From Emcibacteraceae bacterium (GTDB lineage Bacteria > Pseudomonadota > Alphaproteobacteria > Sphingomonadales > Emcibacteraceae), in the NCBI GenBank assembly GCA_028281625.1, contig JANQJN010000144.1, positions 1 to 42,725 on the forward strand: a stretch of DNA of 42,725 bases, written 5' to 3'. Within the stretch, counting starts at the first letter, position 1; the number at the start of each line of letters is the position of its first letter. This document shows positions 1 through 6,735 of this stretch, one piece after another. Under the pieces are notes generated by a model. That model ran no database searches. It saw only the letters and a program-made list of their open reading frames with translations, and was not told where the DNA came from. Made by a program: the position numbers and the translations under genes.

Positions 1-1269
1 TAAAATGGCCTGCTCAGATGCTTCAAAATCAAAGAGACTTAAATATACCAAACTCTTTACGGCCCAGGCCTGCGAAAGTTCCGGATTTATTTCAATTGCT
101 CTGTCGGCTGCTTCAGTGGCAAGTGGCACGACGCGCGCAGAAGAGTATTCCGGGTCGTAGTAACTGGGCATCACGATGTAGCTGGTCGCCAGATCCGCCC
201 AAGCATCTGCAAAGTTCGGGTCAAGTTCTACAGCCTGACCAAGTAAATCAATAGCACGTTCGATATTGTCGATGTTGTTTTCCACACCCATGGTTCCACG
301 GTTCAGGAACAATTGGTGTCCTTGTAAATAGAGTGCATAAGCTTCCATATTTGAGGTAGGAGCTACGCTGCCGATGGTGCCACCCATTAGTTCTACACGA
401 AGCGCGTCCGCGATCTGGCGACTTATATCATCCTGGATCTCGAAAATATCCGTAAGTTCACGGTCATAGTTTTCTGACCAAAGTTGGTTATCGTTACGTG
501 CGTCAATGAGCTGGGCAGTTATCCGGATACGGTTGCCGGAACTTCGAACGGATCCTTCAACGATATAATTAACCCCAAGTCGGGAAGCGATTTCCGGAAC
601 CGACAAATTTTGCCCTTTTAACGAAAAAGCTGTGGTTCTTGAGGTCACATCCAGCTCGTCTACTGCAGTTAGTACATTCAGAACCTCTTCGGAAATTCCA
701 TCGCCAAAATATTCCTGATCCCCATCGGCACTGAGGTCCACAAACGGCATTACGGCAATCGCGTACGGGCCTTCGGGAGTGCTGGCAATTTGTGGTAAAG
801 CGGGCTCGGTATCTGGTGCGCTCATTTGATACTGGTTATATAGAAGCAGACCGATGATAAAGAGTAGTCCCGCAATAACCACATAAATAAGGCTTTGCCT
901 ATTGATGGAAGATTGTAGATTATACTCTGTGGATGTATTGGTGCTGGACTGCTCAGCGCTCTCTTTTTTGAGCTCCTTTACAAATTGAAATCCTCTACCA
1001 CGGGTGGTTTTAATAAATTCCTGATGCTCGCCGTCATCACCCAGTGTTTTACGCGCTGCTTTCACGCAACTGGATATGGTGGTATCCGATACGATGCGGC
1101 CCTGCCACACTTTATCTATGATTTCGTCGCGGGTGACCACACGCTCATTATTCTCGATCAAAAAGAGGATGAAATCAAATGTCTGTGGCTCTACATGTAG
1201 AGCCTTGCCGTCTCGGCGAAGCTCAAATCGCTCCACGTCTAATTCAAACTCATCAAATCGATATAACAT
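1..1269 (-). CDS. CadC/ToxR-type membrane-anchored winged-helix regulator with TolB-like and TPR region (3' end cut off)
   Basis: 423 codons are visible; the C-terminus lies beyond the window edge. Residues 1-98 form an OmpR/PhoB-type winged helix (start MLYRFDEFEL; wing region with KTTRGRGFQF). About residues 126-144 are one hydrophobic segment, so the DNA-binding domain is cytoplasmic and the rest periplasmic. Residues 168-270 resemble the TolB-N-like module of such regulators (AVMPFVDLS, then YFGDGISEEVLNVL). From about 290 onward TPR-like helices follow (NFADAWADLA, ELSQAWAVKS). The ATG is chosen because GAGGGG lies 5-10 nt upstream. It is divergent from the thiol/diiron operon starting at 1510, with TCCCCAC repeats between, so it may control that operon (inference). 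Function as a one-component transmembrane regulator is well supported by architecture; the signal is unknown. Confidence 0.85.
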   Translation of the reverse strand, partial: MLYRFDEFELDVERFELRRDGKALHVEPQTFDFILFLIENNERVVTRDEIIDKVWQGRIVSDTTISSCVKAARKTLGDDGEHQEFIKTTRGRGFQFVKELKKESAEQSSTNTSTEYNLQSSINRQSLIYVVIAGLLFIIGLLLYNQYQMSAPDTEPALPQIASTPEGPYAIAVMPFVDLSADGDQEYFGDGISEEVLNVLTAVDELDVTSRTTAFSLKGQNLSVPEIASRLGVNYIVEGSVRSSGNRIRITAQLIDARNDNQLWSENYDRELTDIFEIQDDISRQIADALRVELMGGTIGSVAPTSNMEAYALYLQGHQLFLNRGTMGVENNIDNIERAIDLLGQAVELDPNFADAWADLATSYIVMPSYYDPEYSSARVVPLATEAADRAIEINPELSQAWAVKSLVYLSLFDFEASEQAIL

Positions 1270-1333
1270 CTTACCCCTCGTGAATGATTATCTAATATAG
1301 CTGAATGCGCATCTCGCGTCTAGCTTCAATAAA

Positions 1334-1380
1334 TCCCCACTTTCTGCGGTTTCTGCATTGTTTCCCCACGTAATCCCCAC
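1334..1380. promoter_or_regulatory. Three direct repeats of TCCCCAC, candidate operator
   Basis: TCCCCAC occurs at 1334-1340, 1363-1369 and 1374-1380, all in the same orientation. The last two start 11 bp apart, about one helical turn, the usual geometry for tandem binding by OmpR-type winged helices. They sit in the 240-bp gap between the divergent regulator gene and the diiron/cysteine operon. No other strong element is evident in the rest of this gap. Binding by the adjacent regulator is inference. Confidence 0.4.
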
Positions 1381-1509
1381 ATAAAATTTGCTTATTTTCA
1401 GATAATTTTCACATCCTCTTCAAGCATATAAATTTGCGATCTCCTATAACTATGATGGTGAAACAAATCACAAATGTGAAAAAAAATACGAGATATGAGG
1501 ATTATGAAA

Positions 1510-1689
1510 ATGAACACTTTAGACAGAATAATTGCAGATTTTGATGCCGATATAGCGGATCGTTATGGTGAATGCCTTGAAGATTCTGCCCGCAATTACT
1601 GGATTCTGGATGATGTTGATTTGAACGGCCATTGTTACGATGCTGCGACTAGTAATGTAACAAAGCTGTTGCAAACCGGCCCATTTTAA
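1510..1689 (+). CDS. 59-aa mini-protein resembling the N-terminus of the next gene
   Basis: This short reading frame has an AGGATT ribosome site six bases before ATG 1510. The next gene has the same AGGATT with the same spacing, and this decides the start over the in-frame ATGs at 1495 and 1504. Its first 46 residues align without gaps to the first 46 residues of the diiron protein at 1760, with 16 identities (shared IAD, RY, C, E, S, R, W, D, G, D). It ends in TKLLQTGPF and has no ferritin helices. It could be a truncated duplicate, a small functional partner, or a peptide substrate of the neighbouring enzymes. I do not recognise a family, and the role is unknown. Conserved start signals argue that it is translated. 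Confidence 0.6.
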   Translation: MNTLDRIIADFDADIADRYGECLEDSARNYWILDDVDLNGHCYDAATSNVTKLLQTGPF

Positions 1690-1759
1690 TAATCGCATAG
1701 ATTGTAAAACTATTCTTATCAGGCAATAAGCGCAGATAAAATATAAAAGGATTAAGACG

Positions 1760-2710
1760 ATGAATATGATGAACAAAGTAATTGCAGACAGCGAATTTGA
1801 CGTAAGCGCACGATACGCGAAATGCATTGAAATTTCCAAGCGTATTAACTGGGACATTGATGAAGACGTGATCCGTGGTCGTGAGTTTGATGTATCACAG
1901 AAGTTTCTTCCAGATACACTGTCCAAAGTCGAAGAGCTGGAAAGCCTAAGTAAGGAAGAAAAGAAATTTATCAGCCAAATTCAGGGTCGCACATATGCCA
2001 ATATGTTTGGACTGGTGGAGCGCTTTATTAATACCAAAGTACTCGAAATTGGTCAGGACTATAATTTTGGTGACCAGGTGGCGCTTGAAGCACTGATCCG
2101 TTTCAGCCAGGAAGAACTAAAGCATCAGGAACTTTTCCGCAGAATTGACAAAATGTGTGAAGCCGTAATGCCGGAAGGCTACAGCTTTGTACCACAGCCA
2201 AATGATGTTGCGCATGTGGTCCTTAGCAAATCAACCTGGGCAGTACTTGCTCTGACGCTTGATATTGAGCTGTTTACGCAAACACATTATCGCGACAGCA
2301 TTGATCCGATGGAAAATCTTTCTCCACTATGGAAAGACGTCTTTATGTATCACTGGCGCGAGGAAAGCCAACACGCCATCCTTGATGAGCTTGAGTGGGT
2401 TCGTCACGACAAAGGTGTCACTGCTGAAGAGCGAGATCAGGGCGTAGACGAGTTTATTGAACTTGTCGCAGCTGTTGATGGCATTCTTCAAGCCCAAGCA
2501 AAAGCGGACACCGATTACTTCGTTAAGGCTTGCGGCCGTGATGTTTCAGAAGATGAAGCAGCAAAGGTGGAAAAAAGTGTGCTTGGCGCATACCGCTATC
2601 AGTATATCTTCTCTGGCGCAGCGCATCCGCATTTTGGAAAAGTGCTTGGCAGCATGATCACCGCTGAACAGGGCGAACGCATTCACGCAGCACTAGACAG
2701 CATTCAGTAA
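1760..2710 (+). CDS. Ferritin-like diiron protein (putative oxygenase/oxidase)
   Basis: A 316-aa soluble, mostly helical protein. Residues about 60-300 carry the spacing of a carboxylate-bridged diiron four-helix bundle: Glu87 (LVERFI), Glu119-x-x-His122 (EELKH), Glu170 (DIELFTQ) and Glu202-x-x-His205 (EESQH). This E/ExxH/E/ExxH set is the standard ligand pattern of the ferritin-like oxygenase superfamily; the length fits an oxygenase or oxidase better than iron-storage ferritin (about 160-170 aa). The first 50 residues lie outside the bundle and are echoed by the 59-aa mini-protein just upstream. It is followed by an MddA-like methyltransferase and cysteine biosynthesis genes, suggesting action on a sulfur or amino-acid substrate (inference). 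RBS AGGATT. The exact subfamily is not recognised. Confidence 0.75.
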   Translation: MNMMNKVIADSEFDVSARYAKCIEISKRINWDIDEDVIRGREFDVSQKFLPDTLSKVEELESLSKEEKKFISQIQGRTYANMFGLVERFINTKVLEIGQDYNFGDQVALEALIRFSQEELKHQELFRRIDKMCEAVMPEGYSFVPQPNDVAHVVLSKSTWAVLALTLDIELFTQTHYRDSIDPMENLSPLWKDVFMYHWREESQHAILDELEWVRHDKGVTAEERDQGVDEFIELVAAVDGILQAQAKADTDYFVKACGRDVSEDEAAKVEKSVLGAYRYQYIFSGAAHPHFGKVLGSMITAEQGERIHAALDSIQ

Positions 2711-2717
2711 GGATAAA

Positions 2718-2760
2718 TGAGGAGGGGGCGGTTCTTCCTCCCGGGACCAAACCCTCCTCA
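2718..2760 (+). other. Intercistronic hairpin with alternative pairing
   Basis: TGAGGAGGG at 2718-2726 is the exact reverse complement of CCCTCCTCA at 2752-2760, giving a 9-bp stem. An inner CCTCC at 2737-2741 can compete for the same GGAGG. It begins eight bases after the diiron-gene stop and ends 31 bases before the methyltransferase start. No U-tract follows, so it is not a standard terminator; an mRNA-stability or attenuation element is possible. Confidence 0.4.
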
Positions 2761-2791
2761 GATACAGGTATTAAAACTCAGGGCAAAGACA

Positions 2792-3568
2792 ATGACTATA
2801 CATAAAGAGAAGAAACAGACATCAAAGAAAGCAGTTTTATTTGGCATTTTTTCCTACTTGGGATTTATGGTGGTATTTAATTATCACATTGCCTTTGTCG
2901 GAGATTTATTTGTTCCCCTAAGCGTTGATACGGCGCGGGAAGGTTCCCTTCTATCATCGATCTTTATCGATATCGGGCTGGTTGCACTATTTGGCATTCA
3001 GCACACGATAATGGCAGACCCGATGTTCAAACGCTGGATTACCAGATTTATTCCCACATACTATGAACGACCCCTTTTCGTTGCCGTATCAACCATCGCC
3101 CTTGCTTTTTTAATGTGGCAGTGGCGCAGCATTGACATTGTCGTCTGGCAGGTGGATGCACTATGGGGTCAAGTGATCCTTTGGACACTATTTGCATCAG
3201 GTTGGGGCATTTTGTTCCTCTCCACATTCCTGATCGACCATTGGCATCTGTTTGGCCTTAAGCAGGCGCTGGGCCGCGACTATAACGGCGTAATCCGTTT
3301 TGTGACACCATCTCTTTACAAGTTGGTTCGCCATCCGATGATGACAGGTATTTTTATCGCCATGTGGGCGATCCCGACCATGACTGTTGGTCATATGGTG
3401 CTCGCCGGTTCCATGACGGTTTACTTGCTGATCGGCATTCGCTTCGAAGAAAAAAAATTGGTCCAGGAGCTGGGAAGCCAATACGAAATCTATCAACAAA
3501 CGGTACCGGCACTTGTGCCGTCCTTAAAAAAGCGCGCTGGCAGTCAGCCATCGGTGCTGAACAATTAA
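2792..3568 (+). CDS. mddA: MddA-like methanethiol S-methyltransferase (NnrU/ICMT-type membrane protein)
   Basis: With the ATG at 2792 the protein is 258 aa. An upstream in-frame ATG at 2717 would add 25 low-complexity, proline-rich residues encoded by the hairpin region and is unlikely. There are about five hydrophobic segments. MddA/NnrU-like motifs are visible: IQHTIMA, LSTFLIDHWHLFGLKQ, LYKLVRHP (the RHP of isoprenylcysteine methyltransferase folds) and the C-terminal GIRFEEKKLVQELG with Tyr residues following. MddA methylates methanethiol with S-adenosylmethionine to dimethylsulfide in the inner membrane. The cysteine-synthesis genes downstream fit a thiol role. Another thiol substrate supplied by the adjacent diiron enzyme is equally possible. 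Family assignment is good; exact substrate is inferred. Confidence 0.72.
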   Translation: MTIHKEKKQTSKKAVLFGIFSYLGFMVVFNYHIAFVGDLFVPLSVDTAREGSLLSSIFIDIGLVALFGIQHTIMADPMFKRWITRFIPTYYERPLFVAVSTIALAFLMWQWRSIDIVVWQVDALWGQVILWTLFASGWGILFLSTFLIDHWHLFGLKQALGRDYNGVIRFVTPSLYKLVRHPMMTGIFIAMWAIPTMTVGHMVLAGSMTVYLLIGIRFEEKKLVQELGSQYEIYQQTVPALVPSLKKRAGSQPSVLNN

Positions 3569-3584
3569 TTTGAGAGTGAGAGAA

Positions 3585-3806
3585 ATGAAACAGCGTATCG
3601 AAGAAACAAAATTTGAAAGCATCTACGAAGAACTCAAATATGAGATTCAGGATGTAATCGACCTCCTTAACCACGTCTTAGGCGGTAAAAAGAAAGAAAG
3701 AACCGTAATTGACTTGTTTGCTGATTATGTACAGCGTCCGGCAAATGACAACTGGCCAATCTACGAAAGTAAAAATAACAAAACTATTAAAGTAAACGTG
3801 CTTTAA
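3585..3806 (+). CDS. 73-aa hypothetical protein
   Basis: Start taken at ATG 3585, preceded by GAGAG-type purine sequence; a TTG at 3570 in frame is weaker. It lies 16 bp after the methyltransferase and 34 bp before cysteine synthase, in the same operon. The N-terminal half is charged and helical (EELKYEIQDVIDLLNHVLGG), followed by KKKER and a hydrophilic tail ending in KTIKVNVL. There is no signal peptide or membrane segment and no cysteine. I recognise no family. A small cytoplasmic accessory or regulatory subunit of a neighbouring enzyme is conceivable, but nothing in the sequence proves it. Confidence 0.6.
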   Translation: MKQRIEETKFESIYEELKYEIQDVIDLLNHVLGGKKKERTVIDLFADYVQRPANDNWPIYESKNNKTIKVNVL

Positions 3807-3840
3807 GCAAAATTTTAATTTAAGAAATAGGAAAATTATC

Positions 3841-4848
3841 ATGGGTATTCAAGTACTTAACAACGACGATTTTAACGTAAAGGAAACGCGCCTCGCAGAA
3901 CCACGCGGTCGCATTTATGACAGCATTATTGAAACCATTGGTGCAACACCGCTTGTGCGCGTACCGCACATTACAAAAGAAGAAGGCCTTGTTGGCGATC
4001 TACTTGCCAAGCTTGAGTTCTTTAATCCGCTTGGATCTGTAAAGGACCGTATCGCTTTTTCAATGATTGATGATGCGGAAAAGTCTGGCAAAATCACACC
4101 CGGCAAGACGGTAATGATTGAGCCAACATCAGGAAACACGGGTATTGGACTTGCGTTCATTGCAGCCTCAAAAGGCTATCGTTTGATCCTGACCATGCCG
4201 GAAAGTATGTCCATTGAGCGTCGCAAGATGCTCGCTTACCTAGGTGCTGAACTGGTGCTGACACCAAAAGAAAAAGGTACTAAAGGAGCAGTGATGAAGG
4301 CCGAAGAGCTGATGGAAACAATCCCGAACAGTTTTGCACCTGGCCAATTCGTAAATGACGCGAATCCAGCCATTCACCGTAAAACAACCGCACAGGAAAT
4401 TATTGTGGATACAAATGGTGAAGCGGATATCCTGATTTCAGGTGTTGGAACTGGCGGTACCATTACTGGCGTTGCGCAGGTTCTTAAAGCCCATAACCCT
4501 GATTTCCAAGCGATTGCGATTGAGCCAACGGACAGCCCGGTTCTTTCTGGTGGCGAGCCTGGGCTTCATCCGATCCACGGAATTGGCGCCGGTTTTGTGC
4601 CGGAAGTCATTGATACATCAATCATTGACGAAGTGATGCAGATTGATGGCAAGGCTTCTTACGCGATGGCAAAGCGTGTTGCAAAACTGGAAGGTATCCC
4701 TTGTGGTATTTCTGCGGGCGCTGCTTTTATAGCTGGTATCGAAGTGGCAAAACGTCCAGAAAATGCCGGTAAAAAGATCGTGATCATCGTACCGTCCTGC
4801 GCCGAGCGCTATATGTCTACAGATCTGTTCGAGGGCATTGATGTTTGA
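3841..4848 (+). CDS. cysK: Cysteine synthase (O-acetylserine sulfhydrylase), PLP-dependent
   Basis: A 335-aa fold-type-II PLP enzyme. The PLP-binding lysine is Lys68 in PLGSVKDR; the substrate loop TSGNTG is at 96-101; the phosphate-binding glycine loop GTGGT is at 203-207; GISAGAA lies near the C-terminus. It would make cysteine from O-acetylserine and sulfide. The N-terminus carries about 24 extra residues before the usual start (IYDSIIETIGATPLVR), slightly longer than typical CysK. RBS: AAATAGGAAAA before the ATG. The coding region overlaps the serine acetyltransferase start by 8 nt, implying coupled translation of the two partners of the cysteine synthase complex. CysK-like enzymes also serve as beta-replacement enzymes in natural-product pathways, so a non-housekeeping role is possible in this operon. 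Confidence 0.9.
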   Translation: MGIQVLNNDDFNVKETRLAEPRGRIYDSIIETIGATPLVRVPHITKEEGLVGDLLAKLEFFNPLGSVKDRIAFSMIDDAEKSGKITPGKTVMIEPTSGNTGIGLAFIAASKGYRLILTMPESMSIERRKMLAYLGAELVLTPKEKGTKGAVMKAEELMETIPNSFAPGQFVNDANPAIHRKTTAQEIIVDTNGEADILISGVGTGGTITGVAQVLKAHNPDFQAIAIEPTDSPVLSGGEPGLHPIHGIGAGFVPEVIDTSIIDEVMQIDGKASYAMAKRVAKLEGIPCGISAGAAFIAGIEVAKRPENAGKKIVIIVPSCAERYMSTDLFEGIDV

Positions 4849-5530
4849 TCTTATTCGGTCAATCAGGCAGCGTGACCCGGCGGAGCCAACCTTTTTGGAG
4901 GTTCTGCTTGCTTACCCCGGTGTACATGCTGTCGGTTTGCACAGAGCATCCAGCCTTTTATGGCGCATGAAGCTGCGTGCGTTCGCGAGAGTTTGCGCGC
5001 ATTTCGCGCGTCTGGTGACCGGTATTGAAATCCACCCTGCCGCGACCATTGGCAAGCGATTGTTCATTGATCACGGCATGGGTGTGGTTATCGGTGCTAC
5101 AGCGAAAATTGGTGATGATGTAACCATTTATCATGGTGTTACATTGGGGGGTACCGGTGATGGCGGTACTGGTAAAAGACACCCTACCCTAGGCGATCAT
5201 GTCATGGTGGGAAGTGGTGCTCAGGTGCTTGGTGATATTACACTTGGTAATGGTAGCCGAATTGGGTCAAACGCTGTGGTGACAAAAGATATTCCTGCCT
5301 TTTGTACGGCCGTTGGTAATCCAGGCAAGATCGTTAAAGGGATGGATAGATCACCTATTTACGGGTTACCCTATTCTGCCAATCCAGATCCAGTGGGTGA
5401 TGCTATCGAAAGCCTGGTGAAAGACGTATATGAACTTAAACGTGAACTCAGGATTAAAAATGTGAATGTCACTCGATGCCGTTCGGAACAGCGAAAACAG
5501 ATCGGAATATGGATGGGCGATTCCATTTAA
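4841..5530 (+). CDS. cysE: Serine O-acetyltransferase, short form
   Basis: A 229-aa left-handed beta-helix (hexapeptide-repeat) acetyltransferase. The catalytic histidine region is FIDHGMG (His78), followed by YHGVTLGGTG and KRHPTLGD, all hallmarks of SAT. It makes O-acetylserine from serine and acetyl-CoA for the CysK encoded just upstream. The ATG at 4841 has GAGGGC five bases before it and lies within the cysK end. It lacks the long helical N-terminal domain of E. coli CysE (273 aa) and resembles the shorter Bacillus/EpsC type. The tail after residue 175 is divergent and charged. It is the last gene before a strong terminator. Confidence 0.9.
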   Translation: MFDLIRSIRQRDPAEPTFLEVLLAYPGVHAVGLHRASSLLWRMKLRAFARVCAHFARLVTGIEIHPAATIGKRLFIDHGMGVVIGATAKIGDDVTIYHGVTLGGTGDGGTGKRHPTLGDHVMVGSGAQVLGDITLGNGSRIGSNAVVTKDIPAFCTAVGNPGKIVKGMDRSPIYGLPYSANPDPVGDAIESLVKDVYELKRELRIKNVNVTRCRSEQRKQIGIWMGDSI

Positions 5531-5563
5531 ATGAAATAAACCTCCCAAAAACTACCCTGTCAT

Positions 5564-5591
5564 GGCGAGCCAGGTGCTCGCCAATTTTTTT
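5564..5591 (+). terminator. Rho-independent terminator after cysE
   Basis: GGCGAGC (5564-5570), loop CAGGT, GCTCGCC (5576-5582), two A, then seven T at 5585-5591. A perfect 7-bp GC-rich stem with a U-tract, 34 bp after the cysE stop. The T-tract overlaps the stop codon of the convergent aminotransferase, so the two transcription units end almost on top of each other. Confidence 0.9.
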
Positions 5592-6720
5592 AAGCACCTA
5601 AACTGTTTTTTCGAAGGAAACTGGAAATTTTCTCCAAGCCTTCTTTCAAGATTTCACTGTTATTGGCATAACCGATGCGTAGGTAACCTTCCATATCCAT
5701 AACGCTTCCCGGGGTTAGCATAACACCCGTTTCTTTTAAGAGTTCCACGCAAAATTCCCGCGACGACATATCAAGATCATACTTGAGGATTGCTGTGGTG
5801 CCCGACTTTGGTTTCACGTAGGAAATGAGCGGTTCATTTGCCACCCAAGCGTCCAGGATTTTAAGATTTTCCCGGGTGATTTTCTGACTGCGGGCAAGGA
5901 TCTTGTTTTTATTTTCAAGGGCGATAGCGGCGAAATGATCATCGAGCATACCGACGCTGATGGTGTTATAGTCACGGTGAATGGCAACTTCGTGGATAAG
6001 ATCCGCAGGCGCTGCAATCCATCCAAGGCGCAGGCCCGCCAGTGAGAAGGCTTTTGACATGCTGGCGGTGCTAATGCCTTTTTCATAGATATCAGCAACA
6101 GCCGCAGTAAAACCATCGCCTTCCTGGTCGGTGCCGCGATAAACTTCATCACATAACAGGTAAGCATCACAAGTACGCGCAATATCTGCAATTTTTTTGA
6201 GAAAACCCTCATCCATGAGCGATCCGGAAGGATTATTGGGGTTGTTAATGGCGATCAGCCTGGTTTTGGCGCTGACCATGGCTTTAAGTTCATTGAGGTC
6301 AGGGAGAAAATCATTTTCTTCCCGAAGCTCAAGTATTTTAACCGTTGCGCCGTAGCTTTCCGGGATGGAATAATGTTGCTGGTAGGTGGGTAGCACCGAA
6401 ATAACTTCATCACCAGGGGAAACCAGTGTTTCATGGACCAGCGCATTGGCACCGATGCAGCCATGGGTGACAATCAGATTTTCCAGCTTCTGGTGATCAT
6501 AAAGCGATGCGATCGCGTTACGAAGGCGCACCGATCCTTCGATGGCGCCATAGGTCATTTTCTGTGGGAGTAGTTCACCGAGAATACTGTCTCTTTTACC
6601 ACTAATATCAAGTAGTTCCTCGATGGTCAGGCTTTCCACGCAGGTTTCTGCGAGATTGAAATCGCATTTGGTTTCAAACTCGTTCATCCACATTTCAACG
6701 CCAAATTCTTTTATTTTCAT
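5590..6720 (-). CDS. Fold-type-I PLP aminotransferase (class I/II), capreomycidine-synthase-like
   Basis: 376 aa, no signal peptide, cytoplasmic. Class I/II motifs: substrate/PLP region MTYGAIEGSVRLRNAIA, NNPNNPSG at 159-166, DEVYR at 191-195 (Asp pairing with the pyridine nitrogen), PLP lysine Lys223 in SMSKAFSLAGLRLGW, and a C-terminal carboxylate-binding Arg in YLRIGYANN. The short N-terminus (FGVEMWMNEFE) resembles proteins annotated as capreomycidine-synthase-like aminotransferases (from memory). Substrate is not predictable. It lies 15 bp downstream of the patatin gene on the same strand, so the two are probably co-transcribed, and it converges on the cysteine operon. Confidence 0.85.
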   Translation of the reverse strand: MKIKEFGVEMWMNEFETKCDFNLAETCVESLTIEELLDISGKRDSILGELLPQKMTYGAIEGSVRLRNAIASLYDHQKLENLIVTHGCIGANALVHETLVSPGDEVISVLPTYQQHYSIPESYGATVKILELREENDFLPDLNELKAMVSAKTRLIAINNPNNPSGSLMDEGFLKKIADIARTCDAYLLCDEVYRGTDQEGDGFTAAVADIYEKGISTASMSKAFSLAGLRLGWIAAPADLIHEVAIHRDYNTISVGMLDDHFAAIALENKNKILARSQKITRENLKILDAWVANEPLISYVKPKSGTTAILKYDLDMSSREFCVELLKETGVMLTPGSVMDMEGYLRIGYANNSEILKEGLEKISSFLRKNSLGA

Positions 6721-6735
6721 GTAGTAGCCCTGTTC

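Noticed and set aside
1495-1509. Start of the 59-aa mini-protein at ATG 1495 or 1504
   Set aside because: Comparison with the next gene's AGGATT and spacing places the start at 1510.
2717-2791. Upstream ATG giving the methyltransferase a 25-aa extension
   Set aside because: The extra stretch is translated hairpin sequence, proline/arginine-rich and unlike the family N-terminus; ATG 2792 fits better.
3570-3584. TTG start for the small 73-aa protein
   Set aside because: An ATG five codons later has better upstream purines.
4838-4840. TTG as start of the serine acetyltransferase
   Set aside because: It is directly followed by ATG 4841, which is correctly spaced from GAGGGC.
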